This document shows positions 42,009 to 51,135 of a DNA stretch of 64,000 bases, piece after piece. Every line of letters starts with the position of its first letter. Within the stretch, counting starts at the first letter, position 1. The notes beneath the pieces were generated by a model. That model searched no databases. It was not told where the DNA came from and was given only the letters and a program-made list of their open reading frames with translations. Position numbers and translations under genes: made by a program. This DNA is from Amycolatopsis saalfeldensis (lineage in GTDB: Bacteria > Actinomycetota > Actinomycetes > Mycobacteriales > Pseudonocardiaceae). The DNA is taken from positions 223,469 to 287,468 of the forward strand of contig NZ_FOEF01000012.1 of NCBI RefSeq assembly GCF_900110575.1, read 5' to 3'.

Positions 42009-43651
42009 ATGCGCGCCCGGCGGTTTGCCTCGATCTCGGCCAGTGTCGCCGCCGCCGTGTGCGTGGTGGCCATTGTGGTTCTCCCGGCGCGACCGCCGCG
42101 CCGTTGCCGGGCGGGCTCGGCCCGTGCCTCGGGAGCGCTTGCCCCAGCCCTTATCCGCCGGTCGGCAATGGCCCGCTGGCCGGCCGGGACGAAGGCATCA
42201 ACGTCTACGTCGGCGGCGGCTTTCAGGTGGGCGGCGCGGCCGCCGAAGCCGAGGGGAAACTGGTGGTGCTCGGCGATTTCGCCATGGCGAAGGGAGCCGG
42301 TGGGTCCTCTGTGTACAACGTCGGCATCGTGGGCGCCGGCTCGCGCGTGCCGCCGCCCGACGGTTCGGATTTCCTGACCGCCGGCGGCGGCGTGACCGTC
42401 GCACCGGGACAGCGGCTGCTCGCCGACGGCGGGGTCGTCCGGCACGCGGGCGCGCTGACCGGGACCGTCACCGGCACGACGGTGGCCGACCCGGACGCGA
42501 CCGAGCCGTACCGGGATCTGCGCGCCCAGCTCGGTCAGGCCAGCCGCTGTTACGCCTATCCGGATTCCGGACCGCGGCCGGCCACGGGCACGGCCCGCAA
42601 CGAGGGCTACCGGACCCTGTTCACCGGCGACGGGAAGTCGGCACTGCAAGTGTTCACTGTGGACTTCGACCTGACCGGCCCGGGCGGCGGCATGCAGGGC
42701 CTCGAGTTCCAGGGCATCCCGCCCGGCGCGACGGTGCTGGTCAACCTGACCGGCAGCGCCCGCGCGATCAACACCTACAGCGGCGACCTCGCCGACCAGG
42801 ACGGCCTGAACAAACTGCGGGAACGGCTCCTGTGGAACTTCCCGGACGCCACCAGCGTACGAATCGCCGGCGGCGCGCAATTCCAGGGCAGCGTGCTGAT
42901 CGGCAACCAGGACAGCCTGGCGACGGTCACCGCCTCCGGCATGAACGGCCGCTTCTTCACCACCGGCTCCCTCCTGCACACCTCGGAGCCCACCGGCGGC
43001 GGCGGTCAGGAACTCCACGCCTACCCCTTCGACGGCGACCTGCCCGACTGCACCACCACCCCGACCACCACCCCGACGACCTCGAGCACAACCACGTCCA
43101 GCCCGACCACGTCCAGCCCGACCACGTCCAGCCCGACCAGCAGCTCCACCACGAGCAGCCCCACCAGCAGCACCGACACCAGCAGCCCGACCGCCAGCAG
43201 CTCCAGCCCAACGAGCCCGACCAGCAGCAGCCTCACCCCCACCACGAGCCCGACCAGCAGCAACCCGACGACGAGCAGCCCCACCACAAGCAGCCCGACC
43301 ACGAGCACCACCCCGACAACCAGCAACCCCACCAGCACCAGCAGCCCGGCCACCAGCACCAGCCCCACCAGCAAGACGAGCACCACCGGCCCGCCGACCA
43401 GCACCACGTCGGCATCCGGCACGAGCACGACGTCCAGCACCGGCCCCGGCGGCCCAGGGGTGACCACCGGCACCACGCCGGGTCAGCCGGCGGGGCCCGG
43501 CACCGGTCCGGGCAGCGGCCCGTCCGGGGGCAAGCCGCTGGCGTCGACCGGGTCCGACCTCCGCGGCACGCTGACTGTCGGCGTCTTCCTGCTGACCCTC
43601 GGCGGGGTGCTGGTGGCGCTGACCCTCCGGCGCAAGCGCCGCGCATCCTGA
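42009..43651 (+). pseudogene. choice-of-anchor A surface protein with LAxTG signal, frameshifted
   Basis: ATG 42009 opens a signal peptide (MRARRFASISASVAAAVCVV, then AIVVLPA). The mature protein continues in another frame (from 42089), reading ATAAPLPGGLGPCLG and GRDEGINVYVGGGFQVGG, which is the choice-of-anchor A/ice-binding-like adhesin domain (to about residue 320). One base appears missing near 42089; restoring it gives a normal ATA-APLP cleavage site. A Ser/Thr/Pro stalk of about 130 residues (43050-43440) leads to LASTG, a hydrophobic helix and RRKRRAS, a class E-type sortase signal. Without the repair, the only in-frame start is GTG 42059, which gives no signal peptide. This could be a true pseudogene or a sequencing error. 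Confidence 0.8.
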
Positions 43652-43677
43652 TCCGCCGGGCCTGTTGTAATGGCCCG

Positions 43678-44229
43678 ATGGACCAGACGATCCGCCGGAA
43701 CCTGGACGACATCCGCGGGCCGGACAAGACCGCTCGGAGCCGCGCGTTCGAAGCCGTCATCGCGGAGACGGACAGTTCCGTCGACTGGGCCTACGACGTC
43801 TGGGACGAGGTCGTCGCCGACCTGGGCCACCAGGACAACCACGTCCGCGCGATCGCCGCCCAGCTGTTGTGCAACCTGGCGAAGAGCGACCCCGAAGTGC
43901 GCCTGGCAACGGACTTCCCGGCCCTGCTGAACGTGACCCGCGACGATCGATTCGTCACCGCACGCCACTGCCTCCAGGCACTCTGGAAGGTCGGCGCAGC
44001 CGGACCACGCCAGCGCGAAATCTGGCGCGAAGGCCTCGTCCTGCGCTTCACCGAATGCCTGGCCGAGAAGAACTGGTCGCTGATCCGCTACGACATTCTC
44101 CAAAGCATGCGCAACGTCCACGACATCACGAAAGACGACGGGATACAAACCACGGCGCGAGACCTGATCGCCGGCGAAACCGACGAAAAATACCGCAAGA
44201 AGTACGCCAAACTCTGGAAGGACAGCTGA
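43678..44229 (+). CDS. HEAT-repeat-like cytoplasmic protein
   Basis: A 183-aa all-helical protein with pairs of helices typical of HEAT/ARM repeats (WDEVVADLGHQDNHVRAIAA, then QLLCNLAKSDPE, TARHCLQALWKV, FTECLAEKNWSLIRYDILQS). Such proteins are scaffolds; bacterial relatives are annotated only as HEAT-like. ATG 43678 lies 6 nt after TGTAAT (43666-43671), so the mRNA is probably leaderless. No partner is evident; the upstream surface-protein gene ends 26 bp before it. Confidence 0.75.
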   Translation: MDQTIRRNLDDIRGPDKTARSRAFEAVIAETDSSVDWAYDVWDEVVADLGHQDNHVRAIAAQLLCNLAKSDPEVRLATDFPALLNVTRDDRFVTARHCLQALWKVGAAGPRQREIWREGLVLRFTECLAEKNWSLIRYDILQSMRNVHDITKDDGIQTTARDLIAGETDEKYRKKYAKLWKDS

Positions 44230-44821
44230 CGAAGAGCGGCGGCGCAGCATGGCCGTCGCGCAGGCGGTCCGGCTCCCGGCAGGTCAGGCCGAAGCGGACA
44301 GGGTTGGTGAGCGGCGCGAGATAGTTGAGCGCCGAGGGCACATCCGACCCGTCCACCGGCAGGGGCACCATCAGCGCGTCGAGCAGGCCGCTGGTCTCTC
44401 CTTGGCCCGCAACGCGACCGGTTCGTGGCGGTCGTCCATGTCGTCCGCGGTCAGGTCCTCGCGGCCCGGGCCGGGCCGCGTCCACAGTGGACGCAACGGT
44501 GCGCGACGACCCGATCCGGCCGGACGTCCACCTGCGGAAACAGCCACCGCCGTATCCCCCGCACGGGGGTTAATGCCCGGCGCGCCCGTCATGCGTCCAC
44601 GCGGCGGAGGTTTCACCGGCGCACCCGTCGCGCGGGCGGGTGCGGGGATGGGCGCCGGGCCCGCGTAGGGGGCGGGCCCGGCACCAACCCACAGGGGCCA
44701 TTCGAGAAGCCGCCCGTGTACGGCCGGGTAACCGGGCCTCGGGCCGGCAACCCCTCGGGCGATCAAGCGTCCGTTCCAGTGAGTAGTTTGACGGGGAAAA
44801 GCTCACGAAGAAGGGACGACA
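44230..44821. other. 592-bp gene-free region
   Basis: No convincing gene. Minus-strand frames between about 44250 and 44460 give protein-like stretches (DLTADDMDDRHEPVALRAKE in one frame, LPVDGSDVPSALNYLAP in another), which may be a decayed gene but match no family I recognise. TCCACAGTGGA occurs at 44481-44491. The last 40 bp should hold the promoter of the lipoprotein gene at 44822. Confidence 0.6.
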
Positions 44822-45505
44822 GTGGTGAAGCTGCGACAAGCAGGTGGGCGAGCGGTGCTGCTCGCGACGGGGGCGCTGGTCGTGGCGGCGGTGGCCGCCT
44901 GCGGGGGAAGCCAGACGGCGTCGGGCAGTTCGGCCGGCTCCGCGCCGGCCGAGGCACCGGCGAACAGCCAGAGCCAGTCCGGGGCCGGCGGCGCGGGCCA
45001 GCCGGCGACCGCGAAGGCGCCCCAGAACGGCGGCGCCTGCCGGTCCGCCGACCTGAAGGCCGCTTTGGGCGCGAAGCAGGAGGTGCCCACGGACGTGCAG
45101 GGGCAGCTCGGCGCCGCGGGCACGCACTACAAGGTCAACCTCGTGTGGACCAACCACTCCGGCCACTCGTGCACCATGCAGGGCTTCGGCGGGGTCGACG
45201 TGGTCGGCCCGGGCCAGGGCTCCAACCACCCCACGTTCTCGCTGCCCCGCATGGGGGAAACCCCGGCCGTGGTCAAGCTCGCGGCCGGCGGCACCGCGCA
45301 CACCACGATCAACTACATCGACCCGAGCGGCGTCCAGCCCGACTCGCAGGCCGCGCAGCTGTGGACGCCGACCCACCTCTCGGTGACGCCGCCGAACGAG
45401 ACCACGCACCTGTCCGTCCCGTGGACGCTCGGCACGCCGTTCTACCAGGACTCGGAGGCCGGCATCGCCGCCGCCGGCATCTCGCCGGTCATCGCCGGTT
45501 CCTGA
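44822..45505 (+). CDS. DUF4232 family lipoprotein
   Basis: A 227-aa lipoprotein (lipobox VAAVAAC, Cys27). A Ser/Gly/Ala-rich spacer is followed by a DUF4232 beta domain from about residue 72: CRSADLKAALGAKQE, THYKVNLVWTNHSGHSCTMQG, FGGVDVVGPGQ and LAAGGTAHTTINY. The family is common in actinobacteria, membrane-anchored on the outside, and of unknown function. Two GTG codons in tandem (44822, 44825) can start it, with GAAGAAGGG upstream. It converges with the proC-like remnant. Confidence 0.87.
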   Translation: MVKLRQAGGRAVLLATGALVVAAVAACGGSQTASGSSAGSAPAEAPANSQSQSGAGGAGQPATAKAPQNGGACRSADLKAALGAKQEVPTDVQGQLGAAGTHYKVNLVWTNHSGHSCTMQGFGGVDVVGPGQGSNHPTFSLPRMGETPAVVKLAAGGTAHTTINYIDPSGVQPDSQAAQLWTPTHLSVTPPNETTHLSVPWTLGTPFYQDSEAGIAAAGISPVIAGS

Positions 45506-45523
45506 ACCCCGGACGGGGAAGCC

Positions 45524-45870
45524 TCACCCCACCGGCGGACGCGCGACCCGCGACCTGATGTCCTCCAGCGCCTGTTCGAGCGCGGCCTGGTTTCCCGGGG
45601 TGAACCAGGCCGCGCGAAGCTGCTCGTTGATGCCGCCGCGGGTTTCGTGGGCCCGGCCGAGGTCGGACAGGCTAGTGCCATGGTCGTCGAGCGCGGCCTC
45701 GACGTTCGAGAACATGGTGCGCACATAACGTTCCGCCTCGCCGGACCCATGTCCAGGTAATGCAGATGGGCCGAGATCGACGCGGTGGCAGCGGAATCGC
45801 GCGGACGACCGTCACCTCGTTGCCCGGCAAGGCCCCCAGCTTCGACCAGGCGCCCGGGCGTCACGGGCCG
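45524..45870 (-). pseudogene. pyrroline-5-carboxylate reductase-like remnant
   Basis: Three successive pieces in different frames resemble ProC in order: GALPGNEVTVVRAIPLPP, then AATASISAHLHYLDMG, then SGEAERYVRTMFSNVEAALD and RGGINEQLRAAW up to the stop at 45524. The last matches the ProC C-terminal PGGINEQ motif. At least two frameshifts and an internal deletion remove the rest, and there is no Rossmann domain. A 66-aa open frame (45524-45724) remains but is unlikely to be functional. Confidence 0.7.
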
Positions 45871-45876
45871 GGCGGG

Positions 45877-46707
45877 CTACTTACGACTCGCCGTGTAGTT
45901 CCGGAAGAGCAGGTAGGTGTCGACGATGTCGGACGACGCGCTCTGCACCGACCGGTAGATCCCCCACTTGGGCCGCACGTAGTCGCCCTGGTCGGGGATG
46001 TTCACCTTGGTCATGCTGCCCTGCGCGGCGATCGGCGCGCCCGAGCCCGCGCCGTCGCGGATGAGGAACGCCGCGGTCCCCTTGGCGCCGATCGTCAGCG
46101 TCCACTGAACGCTGACCCACTTGTCCCGCAACGGGGCCAGGTCGGTCGAAGCGATGCTGGGCGAACCGGGATTGGCGTACGCCCGCGCCGAGATGAGTTC
46201 CTTGCCACCACTGCGGGTCAGGTCCAGCGTCACCCACGGGCCCGCGTTGGTCGAGGGGGTCTTGGTCTGGAAGATGTGCGTGAACTTGCTGGTGCCGTGC
46301 AGGGTCGACGGCAGGTACATGTCGTAAGCGATGGTCCAGGTCTCGCCGTCGTGCATCTTGAGCGCGGTTCCGTTCTGCACCATGCCTTTCACCTCGGTGC
46401 GCTGCCGGTCGCCGCCGCCGGTGGTGTCCCGGTCGTCGCGCCAGATGTTGAACCGGTAGTGGTCGCCGCCCTCGGCGTAGACGTACTTGCGGGTCGGGTG
46501 GAGGTGGCCCCGGTCGGCTTCGACGCCCTCGAAGGCCTTCAAGCCGTCGGTCGACGGCACGGGATGCCAGAGCGAAGCCGCCTTCGGCGATCGGGGTGCG
46601 GCGTTGGCCGAAGACCCGAGCGCGACCGGCACAGCGACCGCGGCGACGGCCAGCGTGCGGAGCGCGGTCCGGCGGGGGAACGCGCGGGAAAACGGGGAAT
46701 CAGACAT
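45877..46707 (-). CDS. secreted heparin-lyase-I-like protein (polysaccharide lyase fold)
   Basis: About 276 aa. ATG 46707 begins a twin-arginine-like signal (FPRRTALRTLAVAAVAVPVA, cleavage near SANA). The mature domain carries the PF14099-type jelly-roll motifs: YRFNIWRDDRD, RQRTEVKGMVQNGTALK, WTIAYDMYLPSTLHG, HIFQTKTP, WVSVQWTLTIG and RPKWGIYRS. Arg/Lys/Glu in RQRTEVKG are typical lyase or carbohydrate-binding positions. Substrate unknown. A relative lies at 5709-6416. A promoter-like TTGACA/TACCGT pair is upstream. Confidence 0.8.
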   Translation of the reverse strand: MSDSPFSRAFPRRTALRTLAVAAVAVPVALGSSANAAPRSPKAASLWHPVPSTDGLKAFEGVEADRGHLHPTRKYVYAEGGDHYRFNIWRDDRDTTGGGDRQRTEVKGMVQNGTALKMHDGETWTIAYDMYLPSTLHGTSKFTHIFQTKTPSTNAGPWVTLDLTRSGGKELISARAYANPGSPSIASTDLAPLRDKWVSVQWTLTIGAKGTAAFLIRDGAGSGAPIAAQGSMTKVNIPDQGDYVRPKWGIYRSVQSASSDIVDTYLLFRNYTASRK

Positions 46708-47026
46708 TTCGGTGTGTCCTTCCTGGCTGTGGTGCTCAGGGGGTACACATCGGCCGGCGGGTGGCACCGGCCTCAAGGGGCCGGAACATCCGATGTCTTG
46801 CCCCCTGACGGTAGGGGCGGGCGGCTGACCGTGTCAACGCTCAGGCCCGGTGATCGAGACCTGCCGCGGGGCGCGAAAGCACGCCGGGCAGCCGTTGCGG
46901 AGCACTACCCAGGGCAGCACCGGGTAACTTTGGGTGACAACCAGCGTGGTGTGAAGACAGCCGCTCGCGAGTCACTAACGTAGGGGGCCGCAGTGCCGGC
47001 GCCGCGAGTTCAGGGAGTAGTCAACC
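46708..47026. other. 319-bp divergent region before dnaE
   Basis: No gene. It carries the minus-strand promoter at 46808-46837 and, toward the right, TAACGT (46976-46981), a possible -10 for dnaE about 45 nt before its GTG. Confidence 0.7.
46808..46837 (-). promoter_or_regulatory. sigma-70-type promoter of the polysaccharide-lyase-like gene
   Basis: On the minus strand: TTGACA (46837-46832), an 18-bp spacer and TACCGT (46813-46808). This is the best consensus promoter noticed in the window. Initiation near 46800 would give a leader of about 90 nt. Confidence 0.6.
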
Positions 47027-50000
47027 GTGTCCGATTCGTTCGTCCACCTGCATGTGCACACCGAATACTCCATGCTGGACGGCGCGGCCAAGGTCAAGCC
47101 CCTGCTCGCCGAGGCCGAGCGGCTGGAGATGCCGGCGATCGCGATGACCGACCACGGCACGATGTCCGCCGCCGCCGAGTTCTACCGGGTCGCGAAGAAG
47201 AGCCCGGTCAAGCCGATCATCGGGGTCGAGGCTTACCTGGCGCCGGAGAGCCGGTTCCACAAGAAGCCGGTGTTCTGGGGCCAGCGCAACCAGCGCGGGT
47301 CGGACGAGTTCGGTGAGGGCGGCGACGTCTCCGGCGCCGGCTCGTACACGCACATGACGATGTGGGCGCGCAATTCCCAGGGCCTGCGGAACCTGCTCCG
47401 GATGTCCTCGCTGGCGTCGTTCGAGGGCTACTACCGCAAGCCCCGCATGGACCGCGACCTGCTGGTCGAGCACCACGAGGGCATCATGGCCACCACCGGC
47501 TGCCCCTCCGGCGAGGTGCAGACGCGGCTGCGGCTGGGCCAGCGCGAGCAGGCGATCCAGGCCGCCTCGGACTACAAGGACCTGTTCGGCGCGGACAACT
47601 TCTTCCTCGAGCTGATGGACCACGGGCTGCCGATCGAGCGGTCGGTGCGCGAGGGCCTGCTCGAGATCGGCCGGCTGCTCGACCTGAAGCCGGTGGCGAC
47701 CAACGACTCGCACTACGTCACCCAGGACCAGGCCGAGGCGCACTCGGCGCTGCTGTGCGTGCAGGCGGGCAAGACGCTCAACGACCCGACCCGGTTCAAG
47801 TTCGACGGCGACGGCTACTACCTCAAGTCGGCCGAGGCGATGCGGGAGTACTGGGACAAGGAGGTCCCGGGCGCCGCGCAGAACACGCTGATGATCGCCG
47901 AGCGGGTCGAGTCCTACGCCGACGTGTTCGACTTCAAAGATCGGATGCCCCGGTTCCCGGTGCCCGAGGGCAAGACCGAGGACGACCTGCTGCGCGACGA
48001 GGTGGAGAAGTTCGTCCCGAGCCGGTTCCCGGGCGGCTTGACCCAGGAGTACACCGACCGGATCGACCGCGAGCTGGGCATCATGGCGAAGATGGGCTTC
48101 TCGGCCTACTTCCTCGTGGTCGGCGACCTGGTGCGGTGGGCGAAGAACGAGAAGATCCGGGTCGGCCCCGGCCGTGGCTCGGCCACCGGCTCGCTGGTCG
48201 CGTTCATCCTGCACATCACCGACCTGGACCCGATCGAGCACAGCCTGCTGTTCGAACGGTTCCTCAACCCGGAGCGCGTCAGCCCGCCCGACATCGACCT
48301 CGACTTCGACGACCGCCGCCGCGGCGAGGTCCTGCAGTACACGATCGAAAAGTGGGGCGCGGAGAACGTCGCCCAGGTCATCACCTTCGGCACGATCAAG
48401 ACGAAGGCGGCGATCAAGGACTCGGCGCGGGTGCACTTCGGCCAGCCCGGCTTCTCCATCGCCGACCGGATCACCAAGGCCCTGCCCCCGCCCATCGCGG
48501 CGCAGGACATCCCGCTCTCGGGCATCTTCGACCCGCAGCACGAGCGGTACAAGGAAGCGACCGAAGTCCGCACCCTGACCGACACCGACCCCGAGGTCTC
48601 CCAGATCATGGGCACCGCGCGGGGCCTGGAAGGGCTGATCCGCAACGCCGGTGTGCACGCCTGCGCGGTCATCCTCTCGTCCGAGCCGCTGCTCGACGTG
48701 ATCCCGCTGTGGCGGCGCGACGACGGCTCCACCATCACCGGCTTCGACTACCCCTCGTGTGAAGACATGGGGCTGCTGAAGATGGACTTCCTGGGCCTGT
48801 CGACGCTGACGATCATCGAGGACACCGTCCGCGCGGTGAAGGAGAACCACGGCCGGGACATCGACCTGGCCAGTCTCGAGCTCGACGACAAGAAGACCTA
48901 CGAGCTGCTGGCCCGCGGCGACACGCTCGGCGTGTTCCAGCTGGACGGCGCGGCCATGCGCAGCCTGCTGCGCGCGATGGCGCCCACGCACTTCGGTGAC
49001 ATCGCCGCGGTCCTCGCGCTCTATCGGCCGGGCCCGATGGCCGCGAACGCGCACACCGACTACGCCGAGCGTTCGAACGGACGGCAGCGGATCACCCCGA
49101 TCCACCCCGAGCTGAAGGACGCGCTCGAGCCGATCCTCGGCGAGACCTACCACCTGCTGGTCTACCAAGAGCAGGTGATGGCGATCGCGCAGCAGCTCGC
49201 CGGCTACAGCCTCGGCGGCGCCGACCTGCTCCGCCGCGCGATGGGCAAGAAGAAGAAAGAGATCATCGAGAAGGAGTTCGAGCAGTTCCGCGCCGGCATG
49301 CTCGGCAAGGGCTTCTCCGAACAGGCCTGCCAGACGCTCTGGGACGTCATGCTCCCGTTCGCCGGGTACGCGTTCAACAAGTCCCACACCGCGGGCTACG
49401 GGCTGGTGTCGTACTGGACCGCCTACCTCAAGGCCAACTACCCGGCCGAGTTCATGGCGGCCCAGCTGACCTCCAACGGTGACAACAAGGACAAGTCCGC
49501 GATCTACCTCGCGGAGTGCCGCCGCATGGGCATCAAGGTCCTCCCGCCGTGCGTGAACCAGTCGAACCTCCAGTTCCGCGCGATCGGCTCCGACATCCGC
49601 TTCGGCCTCGGCGCGGTCCGCAACGTCGGCGCCAACGTGGTCGACTCCATCGTCAAGACCCGCAAGGCCAAGGGCGAGTACACCTCGTTCAGCGACTTCC
49701 TGGACAAGTCGGAATTGGTCGCCTGCAACAAGCGGGTGCTGGAATCGCTGATCAAGGCCGGCGGGTTCGACTCCTTCGACACCACCCGGCTCTCGATGGT
49801 CAAGGTGCACGAGGACGCCGTCGAAGCGGTGGTGCCGCTCAAGCGCCAGGAAGCCATGGGGCAGTTCGACTTGTTCGGCTTCGGCGGCGAAGAAGAGGGC
49901 GACGCGGAAGTCGCCGCGTCCTCGTCACCGCTGGCCCACCTGAAGTTCGAGGACGAGGAGTACCCGCGCAAGCAGCTGCTCGCCTACGAACGGGACATGC

Positions 50001-50602
50001 TCGGCCTGTACGTCTCGGCCCACCCGCTGGACGGAGCCGAGCGGATCCTGCGCCAGCACGCGCCGAAGCCGATCGCGCAGCTGATCGACGACGCGCCCAA
50101 GGAAGGCGAAGTCGTGCTGTCCGGCATGATCTCGGTGGTCGACCGCCGGGTCAACAAGAAGGGCGAGCCCTGGGCGATCGTCGCGGTCGAGGACCTCGAC
50201 GCGTCCATGGAAGTGCTGTTCTTCGCCAAGTCCTACTCGATGTGGCAGGCCGAGCTGGTCCAGGACTCCGCCGTGGCGATCAAGGGCCGGGTCAACTGGC
50301 GCGACGACAAGATGTCCGTCTTCGGCGGCAACGTGATCACCCTCGACATCAGCGACGCCGAGCTCAACCCGTCCGAGGGCCCGCCCCCGTTCGTGATCCG
50401 CGCGGACGCGGTGAAGATCGACCGTGACGTCGTCGCCGAGCTGCGCGGCACCCTCACCGCCCACCGCGGTGACACCCCGGTCCACCTCGTGCTCGCGGGC
50501 AGCCGGGAAACCGTCTTCGTGCTGGACAACTACTCGGTCAACGCGACCGCGTCACTGGCCGGCGAGCTGAAGGGGATCCGCGGCATCTCGATCGGCGCTT
50601 GA
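47027..50602 (+). CDS. dnaE: DNA polymerase III alpha subunit DnaE1
   Basis: A 1191-aa replicative polymerase. The PHP domain is at the N-terminus (VHLHVHTEYSMLDGA, AIAMTDHGTM). The polymerase active site has PDIDLDFDDRRR (Asp422, Asp424) and GPGRGSATGSLVAF. The tail has a helix-hairpin-helix (about 880), then an OB domain (about 1000-1085) near LSGMISVVDRRVNKKGEPWA. Length and order match actinobacterial DnaE1; DnaE2 would be shorter in PHP and lack this tail. The GTG start has GGGAG upstream. An essential chromosomal gene, it marks the window as core chromosome. Confidence 0.97.
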   Translation: MSDSFVHLHVHTEYSMLDGAAKVKPLLAEAERLEMPAIAMTDHGTMSAAAEFYRVAKKSPVKPIIGVEAYLAPESRFHKKPVFWGQRNQRGSDEFGEGGDVSGAGSYTHMTMWARNSQGLRNLLRMSSLASFEGYYRKPRMDRDLLVEHHEGIMATTGCPSGEVQTRLRLGQREQAIQAASDYKDLFGADNFFLELMDHGLPIERSVREGLLEIGRLLDLKPVATNDSHYVTQDQAEAHSALLCVQAGKTLNDPTRFKFDGDGYYLKSAEAMREYWDKEVPGAAQNTLMIAERVESYADVFDFKDRMPRFPVPEGKTEDDLLRDEVEKFVPSRFPGGLTQEYTDRIDRELGIMAKMGFSAYFLVVGDLVRWAKNEKIRVGPGRGSATGSLVAFILHITDLDPIEHSLLFERFLNPERVSPPDIDLDFDDRRRGEVLQYTIEKWGAENVAQVITFGTIKTKAAIKDSARVHFGQPGFSIADRITKALPPPIAAQDIPLSGIFDPQHERYKEATEVRTLTDTDPEVSQIMGTARGLEGLIRNAGVHACAVILSSEPLLDVIPLWRRDDGSTITGFDYPSCEDMGLLKMDFLGLSTLTIIEDTVRAVKENHGRDIDLASLELDDKKTYELLARGDTLGVFQLDGAAMRSLLRAMAPTHFGDIAAVLALYRPGPMAANAHTDYAERSNGRQRITPIHPELKDALEPILGETYHLLVYQEQVMAIAQQLAGYSLGGADLLRRAMGKKKKEIIEKEFEQFRAGMLGKGFSEQACQTLWDVMLPFAGYAFNKSHTAGYGLVSYWTAYLKANYPAEFMAAQLTSNGDNKDKSAIYLAECRRMGIKVLPPCVNQSNLQFRAIGSDIRFGLGAVRNVGANVVDSIVKTRKAKGEYTSFSDFLDKSELVACNKRVLESLIKAGGFDSFDTTRLSMVKVHEDAVEAVVPLKRQEAMGQFDLFGFGGEEEGDAEVAASSSPLAHLKFEDEEYPRKQLLAYERDMLGLYVSAHPLDGAERILRQHAPKPIAQLIDDAPKEGEVVLSGMISVVDRRVNKKGEPWAIVAVEDLDASMEVLFFAKSYSMWQAELVQDSAVAIKGRVNWRDDKMSVFGGNVITLDISDAELNPSEGPPPFVIRADAVKIDRDVVAELRGTLTAHRGDTPVHLVLAGSRETVFVLDNYSVNATASLAGELKGIRGISIGA

Positions 50603-50607
50603 GCCGG

Positions 50608-51111
50608 TCACGACGCGTTCCCCAGCCGTTTGACCAAGCGGAGACCGGCATCGCCGAAGCCGGCGCGGGCGTAGAAGCGCACCGCGCCGGCGTTGCGGTG
50701 ATGGATGCCGGCGGCCAGGTACCGGATCCCCTGGCCGGTGGCCCACCGTTGCGCCGCCGCCAGCAGCGCCGCGCCCGTTCCCCCGCCACGGACGTCGCCC
50801 AGCACGACCGTGTGGACCTCCGCGGACGGCTCCGGGCGCAGGATCTGGTGCTCCGGCGGCCCGGGGTGACGCAGCACCTCGACCAGGCCGACAACCCGGC
50901 CCTCGGGGGTTTCCGCGACGAAAACCGCGTCCTGGCTTGCTTTTTCGGCCAGTGCCGCCGCGAAGTGCCGGGCCACCACGTCCCGAGCCGGCACGCGGTA
51001 GGTGTCCGGGTCGAGGGCCACGTGCGCCTCGGCGTTGGCGATGCGCAACTCCACCAGCGCGGGGACATCCGCCGCGTTCGCCAGCCGGATCGTCAGCTCT
51101 GTCGTCTCCAC
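50608..51111 (-). CDS. GNAT family N-acetyltransferase
   Basis: A 167-aa acetyltransferase: IRLANAADVPALVELRIANAE at the start, VVGLVEVLRHPG, VLGDVRGGGTGAALLAAAQRWATGQG (acetyl-CoA loop) and AVRFYARAGFGDAG. The start is GTG 51111. It converges with dnaE (5 bp between stops) and is 24 bp downstream of the aldo/keto reductase gene. Acceptor unknown. Confidence 0.88.
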   Translation of the reverse strand: METTELTIRLANAADVPALVELRIANAEAHVALDPDTYRVPARDVVARHFAAALAEKASQDAVFVAETPEGRVVGLVEVLRHPGPPEHQILRPEPSAEVHTVVLGDVRGGGTGAALLAAAQRWATGQGIRYLAAGIHHRNAGAVRFYARAGFGDAGLRLVKRLGNAS

Positions 51112-51135
51112 GAGGCCGATCTTAGGCGGAAACCC

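Noticed and set aside
43021..43476. Val/Leu-rich minus-strand frame suggesting a membrane protein
   Set aside because: It is the antisense of the Ser/Thr/Pro stalk of the surface protein.
45524..45724. Functional 66-aa small protein
   Set aside because: It is the C-terminal piece of a broken proC-like gene whose earlier parts lie in other frames.
47021..49810. 929-aa minus-strand frame opposite dnaE
   Set aside because: Val/Arg/Glu/His-rich shadow of dnaE with no recognisable domain.
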